The notes under the pieces were generated by a model that was not told the origin of the DNA, did not search any database, and saw nothing but the letters and a program-made list of their open reading frames with translations. DNA of 64,000 nucleotides from positions 1-64,000 of the forward strand of contig CAMCIC010000002.1 of the NCBI GenBank assembly GCA_945874895.1. The letters are read 5' to 3'. The first letter of the stretch is position 1. Every line of letters starts with the position of its first letter. The stretch comes from Akkermansia muciniphila (GTDB lineage Bacteria > Verrucomicrobiota > Verrucomicrobiia > Verrucomicrobiales > Akkermansiaceae). Both the position numbers and the translations under genes were made by a program. Shown here in pieces: positions 27,625-37,480 of this stretch.

Positions 27625-30438
27625 ATGAAATCGATCATCTTCCTCGTTTTTGCCTGCCTATTTGCGCAAGCGCACTCCACGCTAGATCTGAAAGTCGAGC
27701 ATAGGACAAGTCCGATCGGCATCGATGACTCCCAGCCGAGATTTTCATGGCGTATGGAAGGTGAGGAAAAAAACCTGGCCCAAACCCGTTGCCACATCCT
27801 TGTTGCCACCAGTGCCGATCGTTTGGAGATCGGTAAAGCCGACCTGTGGGACAGCGGAGAGATCAAATCGTCGACACCCAGCATCCGTTATGCAGGAAAA
27901 CCTCTGCCTTCTTCCACCTGGATCCACTGGAAAGTCCGTACCGCAGCGGACGACAAGACCTCCGCTTGGTCCACACCACAAACATTTCTCACCGCACTGA
28001 TCAACAAACAACCGAGTCAGGCTTTCATATCCTTCAAAGACGAATCGGCATTTCACAAGGAGCGCAACAAACTCCATCTTCCGCCGGCACGCTACTATCG
28101 ATGCAGTTTCAAGCCGGAGAAAAAAATCATCAGCGCCATCGCACACGCTACCGCTTTGGGCATATACGAACTCCAGATCAACGGCAAGCGCGTGGGCGAC
28201 TCCTGTTTCGCTCCCGGTTGGACGGATTACCGCAAACGTGCCTACTATAACACCTACGACCTTACCCCTTATTTCTCGGAAAAAGAAAACGTAATCGGTG
28301 CCATCGTGGCCGACGGTTGGTATGCTGGTTACGTCGGCTATGGGAAGCTAGTAGGCTATGGTCCCCACAAGACTGGACGTAACATTTACGGCAAGACGCC
28401 ATCACTGATGGTCGAAATTCACCTGAATTACGATGATGGTAGTAGCCAAATCATCGGCACAGATTCCACCTGGAAAACGTCCACTGGCCCCGAGATCGAA
28501 GCCGATTTCCTCATGGGCGAGACATATGATGCCCGCAAGGAAATGACAGGATGGTCGACAGCGAACTTTGATGCGTCCTCGTGGCCGTCAGCGATTCTCG
28601 CCAAAGACAACGGATCCGTCATCGAACCGTTCTCCGATGCCTTCATCAAAAACGAAAAGCGCGAGTTTGGTTTTGTTCGGCCACCTGTGATGCAGGCCTA
28701 CCCTGCTCAACCAGTAAGAATCACTCAGAAAATCTCTGCCAAGTCCGTCAAACAAATTCAACCGAACACATGGATTTTTGATCTGGGTCAAAACTTCGCT
28801 GGCAATGTTCGCCTCAGTCTCAAGGGCAAGGCGGGGCAGACATTTGTGCTTCGGTATGCGGAAATGCTGCATCCCGATGGTCGAATCATGACCGAAAACC
28901 TGCGTCAGGCCCGCGCCACCGATACTTACATCGCCAAAGGTGATCCGAATGGTGAGAGCTGGACTCCGCGTTTCACCTTCCATGGATTCCAGTATGTGGA
29001 AATCACTGGCTTTGATCAAAAGCCTCCGCTCGATACCATCACAGGCCTCGTCATTCACTCGGATACTCCCCTCGCATCGAACTTTGAATGCTCTGACGCA
29101 GTGGTCAACAAAGTCTTCCAAAATGCAGTGTGGACCCAGCGCGCGAACTGGATCGAACTCCCTACCGACTGCCCTCAGCGCGATGAGCGTCTCGGTTGGA
29201 CAGGCGACGCGCAGATCTACGCCGCTTCGGCCGCGATCCATGCCGATGTGGCCGCGTTTTTCCGCAAGTGGTTGCGAGAGCTCAATGAGGCTGTGACACC
29301 TGAGGGATTCTATCCATCATACGCGCCCTATTGCTTTGGCCACGGCGGCGGCATTCACGGCACGGCTTGGTCGGACGCGGGAATCATTGTGCCTCACTCG
29401 CTCTGGAAAGCCACAGGAGATCGTTCGTTTTTTACAGACCACTGGAAAAACATGACGCATTTTATGAAAGCGCGTCATGCGCGGGATCCGGAGCTCAAAG
29501 GCAAGGCCTTCGGGGCACTATGGGGCGATTGGCTGAATCTCGATGATCCCACGCCCCATCCCTACGTGGAATTGGCTTATTTCACCAAATGCGCCATCAT
29601 GATGGAGGAAATGGCACGGGCTGCCGGAAACAATGATGAGGCCCAGCAGTATCATGATTGGATCAATAGGGCTCGAAAAAACTTCCGCACCCAGCACCTG
29701 AAGCCTGATGGCTCGATTCAGCCAAGCTCACAATCCGCTTACGTTCTCGCACTCGACTGTCAACTCATCACGGATGAGCGAGAGCGAGAGATTGCGGGGC
29801 AGCATCTCGCAGCTCTCATTCGCTCCAAAGCCAGCGACAAGAGCACAGGCATGACCACCGGATTTCTCGGCACCAAGCCATTGCTGCCTGTGCTGACTGA
29901 TACGGGGAATCTGGATCTTGCCGTGGTCATGCTGCAGTCGCGCAAGTATCCTTCTTGGGGTTACGAGGTCAAAAACGGAGCAACCACGATCTGGGAACGA
30001 TGGAACTCCTACACAGAGGAGCATGGCTTCGGTGGAGCGGATGGCAAAATGAATGCCGCCATGAATTCCTTCTCGCACTATTCCTTCGGTGCTGTCACGG
30101 AATGGATGATGACAGAATTGGCTGGCATCGCCCCGAAGGAACCCGGCTATCGCGTCATACGCCTTCGGCCCCAATTTCCCTCCAAAAATGCCTGCAAAGA
30201 AACGGATACCGTTTCGTGGGTCAAGGCGCACCATGACAGCCCGCACGGACGCATCTCGGTCTCATGGCGACGCCAGGAGGATGATTCTTTATCCTATGCA
30301 GTCACCGTTCCTCCCAACACCTCCGCAGAGCTCACATTACCGGAAAAATCGCCATGGAAATCGCAAGGGACCCCAGCAACTGCCGCTACAAAAACTCAGA
30401 CTCTGCTACCGGGCATTCATTCGTTTCTTGTGAAATGA
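27625..30438 (+). CDS. secreted alpha-L-rhamnosidase (GH78)
   Basis: The 937-residue enzyme has a signal peptide (1-18) and the full GH78 layout: an N-terminal fibronectin-like domain opening Leu-Lys-Val-Glu-His-Arg-Thr-Ser-Pro-Ile-Gly-Ile, carbohydrate-binding beta domains, an (alpha/alpha)6 catalytic barrel and a C-terminal beta domain. The active-site segment Asp-Cys-Pro-Gln-Arg-Asp-Glu-Arg-Leu-Gly-Trp-Thr-Gly-Asp lies near residues 513-526, with acidic residues used in inverting hydrolysis. It releases terminal L-rhamnose from glycans or glycosides. It follows the oxidoreductase after 222 bp and precedes the PSCyt gene, so it is the best guide to the cluster substrate. Confidence 0.92.
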   Translation: MKSIIFLVFACLFAQAHSTLDLKVEHRTSPIGIDDSQPRFSWRMEGEEKNLAQTRCHILVATSADRLEIGKADLWDSGEIKSSTPSIRYAGKPLPSSTWIHWKVRTAADDKTSAWSTPQTFLTALINKQPSQAFISFKDESAFHKERNKLHLPPARYYRCSFKPEKKIISAIAHATALGIYELQINGKRVGDSCFAPGWTDYRKRAYYNTYDLTPYFSEKENVIGAIVADGWYAGYVGYGKLVGYGPHKTGRNIYGKTPSLMVEIHLNYDDGSSQIIGTDSTWKTSTGPEIEADFLMGETYDARKEMTGWSTANFDASSWPSAILAKDNGSVIEPFSDAFIKNEKREFGFVRPPVMQAYPAQPVRITQKISAKSVKQIQPNTWIFDLGQNFAGNVRLSLKGKAGQTFVLRYAEMLHPDGRIMTENLRQARATDTYIAKGDPNGESWTPRFTFHGFQYVEITGFDQKPPLDTITGLVIHSDTPLASNFECSDAVVNKVFQNAVWTQRANWIELPTDCPQRDERLGWTGDAQIYAASAAIHADVAAFFRKWLRELNEAVTPEGFYPSYAPYCFGHGGGIHGTAWSDAGIIVPHSLWKATGDRSFFTDHWKNMTHFMKARHARDPELKGKAFGALWGDWLNLDDPTPHPYVELAYFTKCAIMMEEMARAAGNNDEAQQYHDWINRARKNFRTQHLKPDGSIQPSSQSAYVLALDCQLITDEREREIAGQHLAALIRSKASDKSTGMTTGFLGTKPLLPVLTDTGNLDLAVVMLQSRKYPSWGYEVKNGATTIWERWNSYTEEHGFGGADGKMNAAMNSFSHYSFGAVTEWMMTELAGIAPKEPGYRVIRLRPQFPSKNACKETDTVSWVKAHHDSPHGRISVSWRRQEDDSLSYAVTVPPNTSAELTLPEKSPWKSQGTPATAATKTQTLLPGIHSFLVK

Positions 30439-30478
30439 CACATTATCGAGGGTTTTCTGGGGAATTTTCTCTCATCTG

Positions 30479-30487
30479 TGCTATGAT
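30479..30487 (+). promoter_or_regulatory. possible extended -10 upstream of the PSCyt1 gene
   Basis: TGC followed by TATGAT fits an extended sigma-70 -10 element 47 bp upstream of the gene start, with no good -35. A small CACGC/GCGTG hairpin (30494-30510) follows. This is the only promoter hint between the rhamnosidase and PSCyt genes. Confidence 0.3.
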
Positions 30488-30533
30488 TTCGTCACGCGCT
30501 TGTAGCGTGGCTCTACCGATTTTTTGACATTTC

Positions 30534-33422
30534 ATGATGCGCATTTTTCTCACGCTTTTGTGTTTTTCTCCTCTGCTGATCGCTGAGGAGATTTCCTTCA
30601 ATCGCTCCATTCGTCCCATTCTTACCAGTCATTGCACTTCCTGCCATGGTGGCGTCAAAGAAGCGGGAGGCATCTCCTTTGTGTTTCGCGAAAAAGCATT
30701 GGCCATCGGCGAGTCGGGCAAGCCAACCATCGTTCCCGGCAAACCAGAGGAAAGTGAACTGATCCAACGCGTCACCTCGAGGGATCCTGATGAAATCATG
30801 CCACAACCGGATCATGGTCCGCCGCTCTCCGATGTCGATGTGGCGAACCTGCGTCAATGGATCCTTGAGGGCGCGAAGTGGGAAGAACACTGGGCCTTTG
30901 AAAAACCGCACAAGCCCGCGCTTCCGAAGGTCAAAGATCAATCGTGGTCCAAAAATGACATCGATCGTTTCGTTATCGCCCGATTGGAATCTTTGCAACA
31001 AAAACCGAGCCCCGAGGCGGAACCTGCCTTGCTGCTGCGCCGTTTATCCCACGATCTCATTGGTCTCCCGCCGACTCTGGCCGAGCTCGATGCCTTTGAA
31101 TCCGCATGGAAGTCCGATGCCCATGCCGCTTGGCAAAAGGAAATCGATCGTCTGCTGGCCTCACCGCACTACGGCGAAAAATGGGCATCGAACTGGCTCG
31201 ACCTAGCCCGCTATGCTGACACCGAGGGACTGGGTCTCGATCGTCCGCGCACGGCATGGCCCTATCGCGACTGGGTCATCCGCGCCTACAACAGCGACAT
31301 GCCCTTCGATCAGTTTACCATCAAACAACTGGCCGGTGATCTCTTGCAAAAGCCCACGCTCGATGATCGCATTGCTACCAATTTTCACCGTCACACCCAA
31401 GCCAATGCCGAGGGTGGCACGGACGATGAAGAGTTCCGCATGACTGCCGTCATGGATCGTATCGCCACCACTTGGGAAACATGGCAAGGGGTCACCATGG
31501 GCTGTGTGCAATGCCACTCGCATCCCTACGATCCCATTCAGCACGAGGAATACTACACCAGCATGGCGTTTTTCAACGAGGCGCGCGATGCAGATTTGGA
31601 TCAACATTTTCCGCTCACTCCCATTCCCAAGGATCCAGCACGAGCCGCTGATTTTGCCCGCTGGCTCAACGAGCGCAACGATTTACTCCAACAACTGCAC
31701 ACACGCCATCAGCAAATCCGCGATCATACATCATGGAAGCCCGCGTCACGCATGCTAGCCACCTCCACTCAGGTGTCCCTAGAAGTTCGCTCGGTCGATG
31801 AACATCAGGAGTTCAGAACCAAATCGAACGTGCCCAACAACACCAAGATCAAACTGGAACTGAAAGCGGATCCTTCTCTGGCCGCCATCACTGCCATTCA
31901 ATTCGAAGTTCTTCCCGTTGACCCTAAGACTGCCGCCCACACACCAGAATGGGGATCCGTGCTTTCCCACGTCCAATTGGCGGTCATCACATCGAACAGC
32001 AACGAAATGCGCCCCGTGCCACTGGCTCGAGTCATTGGCGATGAACCGGACCCGCTTTTCGATCCGAACGATAGCCTGAAAGCGGATGCCAATGGTTGGG
32101 GTGCATACACGAAGATCGATCGGCCGCGTTCATGCATCCTAGTTCTCCAGCAACCGCTCGCTCTCGACGCATCATCCACGCTGGCAATCACTCTGACCCA
32201 AAGCATGAGCGCGGCCGGTAGCGTTCCCCTGGCTGCCAAGCGTGGAAGGATCCATTTCACCGACCAGAGCGCTTGGACCGCACTACTGACGGATGCCGCT
32301 GTCGGCAAAACCCTGGCACGTGTGACAGAAATCGATAAAGCGCTAGCGCAACAAAAACTCACTGCAGTGCCGAGTCTACAGCAGCAGAGTCCGAACATGA
32401 AACGATCGACACATCAATTTGTTCGCGGCAACTGGCTGAATAAAGACAAGCGTATCGAAAACCCTGGTATCCCAGCTCTTTTCGGCAAACTTCCCGAAAA
32501 ATCCCCCACGAATCGACTCGGGCTCGCGCAATGGCTGGTTTCCCATGAGAATCCACTCACTGCCCGCGTTGTGGTCAATCGTTTGTGGGAACAGCTTTTT
32601 GGAATAGGTCTAGTGGAAACCCTCGAAGATTTCGGTTCCTCAGGCACGAAGCCCAGCCATCCAGAGTTGTTAGACCATCTTGCCTTGCGATTCCGCGATG
32701 ACCTGCGCTGGAGCCAGAAGTCGCTCTTGCGGGAAATCGTATCAAGTGCGACCTATCAGCAATCGGCGGTAAGCTCCGCTGAGCAACGTGCGGAAGACCC
32801 GCGCAATTCCCTGCTGGCGCGTGGGCCGCGGGTAAGGCTGAGCGCAGAGGCCGTGCGCGATCACGGTCTTGTGGCTTCTGGACTTCTCTCACCGACCCTG
32901 TTCGGCCCGCCCGTCTATCCCCCGATGCCACCTGGTGGATGGACTCCCTTCAAGAGTGGGGAAAAGTGGAGCACTCCAGAGATAGGCAAACCGGATCGTT
33001 ACCGCCGGGCGATCTACACATACACCAAGCGCTCGAACCCCTACCCCGGCTTTGCCACGTATGATGCACCCCCTCGTGATCTTTGCACCAAACGCAGAGT
33101 CTTATCCAATACCCCCCTACAAGCGCTGGAAGCACTCAACTCACCAGCCCATGCCGAATTTGCCCAAGCACTGGCACGTCGCATGAAAAACGAAATTCCG
33201 GGCGATCTCGCACAAAAAATTTCCGTAGCTTACCGTATCACCACCTCACGACGCATCTCACAGGAACGACTGAAGGAACTGTTAGAAGCTTACCAGACGC
33301 TTGAATCGAACTATCGCAAGAATCCGCAGACGATGGAAGGCATGGCTGGCACGCCGGACGGCGCGGCCTTCACTGTGCTTGGTTCCATTCTGCTGAATCT
33401 TGATGAGGCGGTCGTCAAATAA
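30534..33422 (+). CDS. PSCyt1/DUF1549/DUF1553 protein
   Basis: The 962-residue secreted protein starts with a signal peptide and a CxxCH heme motif (Cys34, Cys37, His38) in the planctomycete cytochrome-type domain. DUF1549 (Asp-Ile-Asp-Arg-Phe-Val near 142, Arg-Arg-Leu-Ser-His-Asp-Leu-Ile-Gly-Leu-Pro-Pro-Thr, Tyr-Gly-Glu-Lys-Trp) and DUF1553 (Pro-Leu-Thr-Ala-Arg-Val-Val-Val-Asn-Arg, and Thr-Pro-Leu-Gln-Ala-Leu near the end) follow. A Cys-x-x-Cys-His also occurs around residue 323. The family is strongly tied to a downstream DUF1501 gene in PVC bacteria, as here (22-bp gap). Its biochemistry is not known. Confidence 0.9.
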   Translation: MMRIFLTLLCFSPLLIAEEISFNRSIRPILTSHCTSCHGGVKEAGGISFVFREKALAIGESGKPTIVPGKPEESELIQRVTSRDPDEIMPQPDHGPPLSDVDVANLRQWILEGAKWEEHWAFEKPHKPALPKVKDQSWSKNDIDRFVIARLESLQQKPSPEAEPALLLRRLSHDLIGLPPTLAELDAFESAWKSDAHAAWQKEIDRLLASPHYGEKWASNWLDLARYADTEGLGLDRPRTAWPYRDWVIRAYNSDMPFDQFTIKQLAGDLLQKPTLDDRIATNFHRHTQANAEGGTDDEEFRMTAVMDRIATTWETWQGVTMGCVQCHSHPYDPIQHEEYYTSMAFFNEARDADLDQHFPLTPIPKDPARAADFARWLNERNDLLQQLHTRHQQIRDHTSWKPASRMLATSTQVSLEVRSVDEHQEFRTKSNVPNNTKIKLELKADPSLAAITAIQFEVLPVDPKTAAHTPEWGSVLSHVQLAVITSNSNEMRPVPLARVIGDEPDPLFDPNDSLKADANGWGAYTKIDRPRSCILVLQQPLALDASSTLAITLTQSMSAAGSVPLAAKRGRIHFTDQSAWTALLTDAAVGKTLARVTEIDKALAQQKLTAVPSLQQQSPNMKRSTHQFVRGNWLNKDKRIENPGIPALFGKLPEKSPTNRLGLAQWLVSHENPLTARVVVNRLWEQLFGIGLVETLEDFGSSGTKPSHPELLDHLALRFRDDLRWSQKSLLREIVSSATYQQSAVSSAEQRAEDPRNSLLARGPRVRLSAEAVRDHGLVASGLLSPTLFGPPVYPPMPPGGWTPFKSGEKWSTPEIGKPDRYRRAIYTYTKRSNPYPGFATYDAPPRDLCTKRRVLSNTPLQALEALNSPAHAEFAQALARRMKNEIPGDLAQKISVAYRITTSRRISQERLKELLEAYQTLESNYRKNPQTMEGMAGTPDGAAFTVLGSILLNLDEAVVK

Positions 33423-33444
33423 CCATTCTTCAGAATTGCATCGC

Positions 33445-34932
33445 ATGAACCCTGAAACCTTGCTTCGAGAACTCCAAAGGACATCTCTGGAACAACACAC
33501 GCGTCGGCATTTTCTCCGCCATTGCGCAACTGGCATGGGCGCGCTCTATCTCGCATCGCAGCAGCAATGCCTCGGCCTTTCCGCTCCCGCCGTTTCTCCC
33601 GATCCGGCAGCACCGCTCATGCCCGCTCTGCCTGCGCTGCAAGCCAAAGTCAAACGCGTGATCTATCTCCACATGTTGGGAGCGCCCAGCACGCTAGATC
33701 TATTTCACTATAAGCCAGAACTGGTAAAATACAATGGCAAGGAATGCCCCAAGGAATTTCTTGAGGGACAACGTTTCGCCTTCATTCAAGGCGTGCCTAA
33801 ATTGCTAGGACCACAATTCCCCTTCCAACAATACGGACAATCCGGTGCATGGGTATCCGATCAGTTGCCGCATCTATCCAAACACGTGGATGATCTTTGC
33901 TTCGTGCATACGATGGTCACGGAACAATTCAATCACGGACCGGCGGAGCTCGTGGTGCACACTGGCCAAGCCAATCTCGGCCACCCCTCCATCGGCTCGT
34001 GGGTGACATGGGGCTTGGGAACAGAAAATCAAGACCTGCCGGGTTTCATCGTCCTGCTATCGGGTGGACAAACTCCACGCGCAGGCAAAAGCGTATGGGG
34101 CTCCGGATACCTCCCCTCCGTCTATCAGGGTGTGCAATGCCGATCTTCCGGTGATCCGGTGCTCAATCTACGCAATCCCGCCGGCGTGGGCCGCGATGTC
34201 AGACGCTCAGCTCTCGATGCTCTGGGAAATCTCAATCGCATGACCGAAGCGGAATTCGGTGATGCCGAAACCGCCACACGCATTGCCCAATACGAGATGG
34301 CATTCCGTATGCAAATGACGGCACCTGAGGTCATGGACATCAGTCGCGAGCCCGAGGAGATCCGCGCGCTCTACGGCGCCACGCCTGGCCGCGAGTCATT
34401 CGCCAACAACTGCCTACTAGCCCGTCGTTTGGTCGAAAACGGCACTCGTTTTGTGCAATTGTTCGACTGGGGATGGGACTCCCACGGCTCGAATCAAGAA
34501 GAAGCGCTCAACATCGGATTTAAGAAAAAGTGTCGTGACATTGACCAACCGATATCTGCCTTGCTCACGGACCTCAAACAACGTGGTCTTTTGGAAGACA
34601 CCTTGGTGGTATGGTCGGGAGAATTCGGTCGAACGCCCATGCAGGAAAACCGTGGCGGAGCCGATGGGAAGTTCACGGGGCGCGATCACAATCCAAATTC
34701 CTTTACTCTCTGGATGGCCGGAGCGGGAGTGAAACACGGTGTGTCTTATGGGGAAACCGATCCACTTGGTTACCACGTCGCTAGCAAACCAGTGCACGTC
34801 CGAGATTTCCACGCCACCCTGCTACACTTGTTAGGAATCGACGCCCAAAAGCACACGTTTCCCTTCCAAGGACTGAATCAGAAACTCACCGGCGTGAAAC
34901 CTGCCAAGGTCATCAAAGACCTTCTCGCTTGA
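33445..34932 (+). CDS. DUF1501 Tat-exported protein
   Basis: The 495-residue DUF1501 protein begins with a Tat signal (Thr-Arg-Arg-His-Phe-Leu near 20-25, then a hydrophobic region), followed by an alkaline-phosphatase-like fold region with Gly-Ala-Pro-Ser-Thr-Leu-Asp-Leu-Phe and Gly-Glu-Phe-Gly-Arg-Thr-Pro. It is the habitual partner of DUF1549/DUF1553 proteins. The sulfatase-type fold suggests a hydrolase, but the substrate is unknown. I start at 33445, where the Tat n-region begins, 22 bp after the upstream stop; the frame extends further upstream into the overlapping coding region. It ends 36 bp before a convergent gene. Confidence 0.9.
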   Translation: MNPETLLRELQRTSLEQHTRRHFLRHCATGMGALYLASQQQCLGLSAPAVSPDPAAPLMPALPALQAKVKRVIYLHMLGAPSTLDLFHYKPELVKYNGKECPKEFLEGQRFAFIQGVPKLLGPQFPFQQYGQSGAWVSDQLPHLSKHVDDLCFVHTMVTEQFNHGPAELVVHTGQANLGHPSIGSWVTWGLGTENQDLPGFIVLLSGGQTPRAGKSVWGSGYLPSVYQGVQCRSSGDPVLNLRNPAGVGRDVRRSALDALGNLNRMTEAEFGDAETATRIAQYEMAFRMQMTAPEVMDISREPEEIRALYGATPGRESFANNCLLARRLVENGTRFVQLFDWGWDSHGSNQEEALNIGFKKKCRDIDQPISALLTDLKQRGLLEDTLVVWSGEFGRTPMQENRGGADGKFTGRDHNPNSFTLWMAGAGVKHGVSYGETDPLGYHVASKPVHVRDFHATLLHLLGIDAQKHTFPFQGLNQKLTGVKPAKVIKDLLA

Positions 34933-34968
34933 TAAAATCCTGCAATGCTTGCATCGCGCTATCGCGGT

Positions 34969-35658
34969 TTATTGACCGAAACGATAGCGTCCGAGCACCA
35001 TGCTGTAATCCTTGAGTTTATTTTCCCAAACGACTCCTTGTTGCCAGTGATGAACGATCCATTTCTCATTCGCATGAAGACCAGGACCAGGAACGATGAT
35101 GGCTGCGTGTGCATTGCCATCGGGAAGCGTCCAGAAAATCACATCACCCACGTTCACGTCTGATGCGGAAAAATCCTCCCCGGAGCGGTGGAAAAAACGT
35201 TGCAAGTTGGGCACGCGAGTCGCATCGATCTCCTTGTTGGGACCACGCTCATACCAAAGCTGTGGATATTGGGAAAAAGCGCTACTCATATCTTGGTTCA
35301 GCAACTCCCTGATATCCATTCCCAGCGCCTTTTGGTAAGCCGAGTTGATCAACTCCGCTGTGCTATTGACCTGTGAATTTTTGTCATCCTTTTTGATCAG
35401 AGACAACGCAGCCACAGCAAGCTTGTCACCGGGTCGAGTTGAAGCATGCAGTTCTTCGATCATGCGATCCGCTGCCGCATCCGTGCCGACGACCTGCTCG
35501 GAACGCAACGATGCAAGCAAGGGACGACCGAAGAAAAGCCCCATGCCCACCGCAATCAACAAAATAACCCAACCACCGAAAAAATTCTTTTTCGGTTTTT
35601 GCGGGCGAGGACCAATGTATTCGATGGTCGTCAAACTGCCGTATGGATTGCGTCGCAT
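34969..35658 (-). CDS. membrane-anchored DUF1287 protein
   Basis: The 229-residue protein has a short cytoplasmic N-terminus, one TM helix (about residues 28-46) and an extracytoplasmic DUF1287 domain with Asp-Val-Ile-Phe-Trp-x-Leu-Pro-Asp-Gly and a later His-Ala-Ala-Ile-Ile, related to NlpC/P60-type cysteine hydrolase folds. No active-site cysteine is obvious, so hydrolase function is uncertain. It is convergent with the DUF1501 gene and divergent from the CBM9-like gene (143 bp between starts). The function is unknown. Confidence 0.7.
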   Translation of the reverse strand: MRRNPYGSLTTIEYIGPRPQKPKKNFFGGWVILLIAVGMGLFFGRPLLASLRSEQVVGTDAAADRMIEELHASTRPGDKLAVAALSLIKKDDKNSQVNSTAELINSAYQKALGMDIRELLNQDMSSAFSQYPQLWYERGPNKEIDATRVPNLQRFFHRSGEDFSASDVNVGDVIFWTLPDGNAHAAIIVPGPGLHANEKWIVHHWQQGVVWENKLKDYSMVLGRYRFGQ

Positions 35659-35801
35659 GAACTCGGAGATGTGGTAAGCAAAATACGTTCCTATGGCGAG
35701 ATTTATTGTGAAAAAATCGCATCTTTTGATGGATCAATCCTTAGGTTTTCCTTACTAAATTCGACCTCGACCGAAAATCAGGATCACCTTATCGTGAACG
35801 C

Positions 35802-36407
35802 ATGTTGATTCTTCGAAGCGCCCCACTGATTCAATGGGGTGATCTCTCTTTGCCCGTCTGGGGTCTTCAGCGCGACTGGCACGGCAAAGAGTTAGACTCT
35901 CCCCTGATGTTCTCGCTGGCGGAAGACGACCATAGACTTTGGTGGATTGCGGCGGGAAAAACTCCCGCGAAACTTCATCCGCAGGCGCGACCCGGAGCTT
36001 TTTTGGCAGAGCTGTGGCGATATGATTGTGCTGAGCTGTTTCTCGCAGACCCAGTGAGCGGACGGTATTTCGAATTCAACCTCGCGGCCAACGGAGCTTG
36101 GTGGAGTGCGGAGTTTACCGCACCACGACAGCGGGCGGAAAGCACAGACATCGCTTTCCCCGAGGTAGCCACTTTCGCAGAACTGTCCCCGGATGGTGGA
36201 TGGATGAGCGCGATGGCTCTGCCCCTCGATCTACTCAAAGCCCGATTGCAATGGTCGGAATCCTCTCTCATCAACGTTACTTTTATCGTCAACTCGCCTG
36301 ACCAACAATTTGTCAGTGCCACGCGGCTGCCGGGTGATGATCCAGACTTTCACCAACCCAAGCATTTTTCGTCATTTCGCTATCATCCTCTGGAAAATAC
36401 GATCTAA
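35802..36407 (+). CDS. CBM9-like protein, probably cytoplasmic
   Basis: The 201-residue product lacks a signal peptide and looks like a single CBM9/DOMON-type beta-sandwich: a Cys-Ala-Glu-Leu-Phe-Leu-Ala-Asp motif near 75-82, then Tyr-Phe-Glu-Phe-Asn-Leu, and a Trp-x-Trp-rich core. Proteins of this type bind sugars or heme, and many have been annotated only by fold. It is followed after 44 bp by a glycosyltransferase gene on the same strand, so a role in envelope glycan work is possible but not shown. Confidence 0.6.
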   Translation: MLILRSAPLIQWGDLSLPVWGLQRDWHGKELDSPLMFSLAEDDHRLWWIAAGKTPAKLHPQARPGAFLAELWRYDCAELFLADPVSGRYFEFNLAANGAWWSAEFTAPRQRAESTDIAFPEVATFAELSPDGGWMSAMALPLDLLKARLQWSESSLINVTFIVNSPDQQFVSATRLPGDDPDFHQPKHFSSFRYHPLENTI

Positions 36408-36451
36408 GCTAGAAATCATTGCGAAACATTTTTTACGACGATTGCATCGCC

Positions 36452-37480
36452 ATGTCCCATCCAGCACCGAATCCTATACCGGACAAGCCCCCCATCGGGC
36501 TCTATGGCAGTGACATTCTTTTCGCCGCCCCTCGGCGTTGGGATGAGACCTGTTTTGCGACTCCTGCTCTCCGTGCTATACGATCTGCTAGACCCACTTG
36601 CACGCTGGGAGTCATTTGTCATGAGGAACAAGCCGATTACTGGTGCTCTGTGACCGGCATCAATGCCATCATCACGTATGGCAACAGGACCAAACTACGC
36701 GACATGTTGCGGGCTCATGAAGATTCCCCACATTCATGGGATGCTTCGATTCTCTGGGAAAAAGATCTCGCTGCGGAATTTTGCCGGTCTCTTGCCGTGA
36801 AGCAACGTCTTGGATATGCGCTGAAGCCACTGATGAAATTTCTCACAGATGCGGCTCCTCTCGATGACAATCCCGGCCCCGTCAAACATCGCGTGCAATA
36901 TTACCTGGATCTCATGGAAACGTTGAAAATTCCTACGAGAAAAGCAGAGATTTTCGCACCGTCATCGATGCCGACACAGCGCCAAGCCAAGCACTTGCTG
37001 ATCGCACCCGATTCTGACTTCGGCCCATCGCACGAATGGTCGTTCGGAGGCTGGGAAAAAACCATCGAATGGCTTTGGAACGCGGGCTTCACGGAGATCA
37101 CCCTTTTGCCTACTTCGTTAGAAAAAAATCCCCTTTCCCTGCAACTGGCTCAGCGCTTTCCTCAATGCCGAGTTCCACAAATCGGCAAGACTGCAGACGC
37201 GCTGCCTCTGTTGGCATCAGCCGAGTTTGCGATCTGTGCCGATTCGAGCATCTGTCACCTGAGCGCCCATGTCGGAACGACCACGCTGACACTTTTCGGA
37301 CCCAACGATCCGGATTGGCGACGCCCCTTGGGCAAACAGCATATCGTGGTGCGGGAAAAGGTCGAATGCTCGCCGTGTCTCATGCGGAAATGCCTGCTGG
37401 ACCGTCGTTGCCAAAACGAACTTTCCGCGAGGAAGGTCATAGCGGCGTGCGAATCACTCTTTCAGCGCAACTCCGTTTGA
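36452..37480 (+). CDS. glycosyltransferase family 9, heptosyltransferase-like
   Basis: The 342-residue cytoplasmic enzyme has the GT9 (heptosyltransferase, GT-B fold) pattern: an N-terminal Ala-Thr-Pro-Ala-Leu-Arg-Ala-Ile segment, and a C-terminal Ser-Ala-Glu-Phe-Ala-Ile-Cys-Ala-Asp-Ser, His-x-Ser-Ala-His-Val-Gly-Thr, Leu-Phe-Gly-Pro-Asn-Asp donor-binding region followed by a Cys-rich stretch (Cys-Ser-Pro-Cys-Leu, Cys-Leu). It probably adds a heptose or another sugar to LPS core. A TTG 33 bp upstream is a possible start, but the ATG at 36452 is better. Its stop codon abuts the convergent ispG stop with no gap. Confidence 0.8.
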   Translation: MSHPAPNPIPDKPPIGLYGSDILFAAPRRWDETCFATPALRAIRSARPTCTLGVICHEEQADYWCSVTGINAIITYGNRTKLRDMLRAHEDSPHSWDASILWEKDLAAEFCRSLAVKQRLGYALKPLMKFLTDAAPLDDNPGPVKHRVQYYLDLMETLKIPTRKAEIFAPSSMPTQRQAKHLLIAPDSDFGPSHEWSFGGWEKTIEWLWNAGFTEITLLPTSLEKNPLSLQLAQRFPQCRVPQIGKTADALPLLASAEFAICADSSICHLSAHVGTTTLTLFGPNDPDWRRPLGKQHIVVREKVECSPCLMRKCLLDRRCQNELSARKVIAACESLFQRNSV

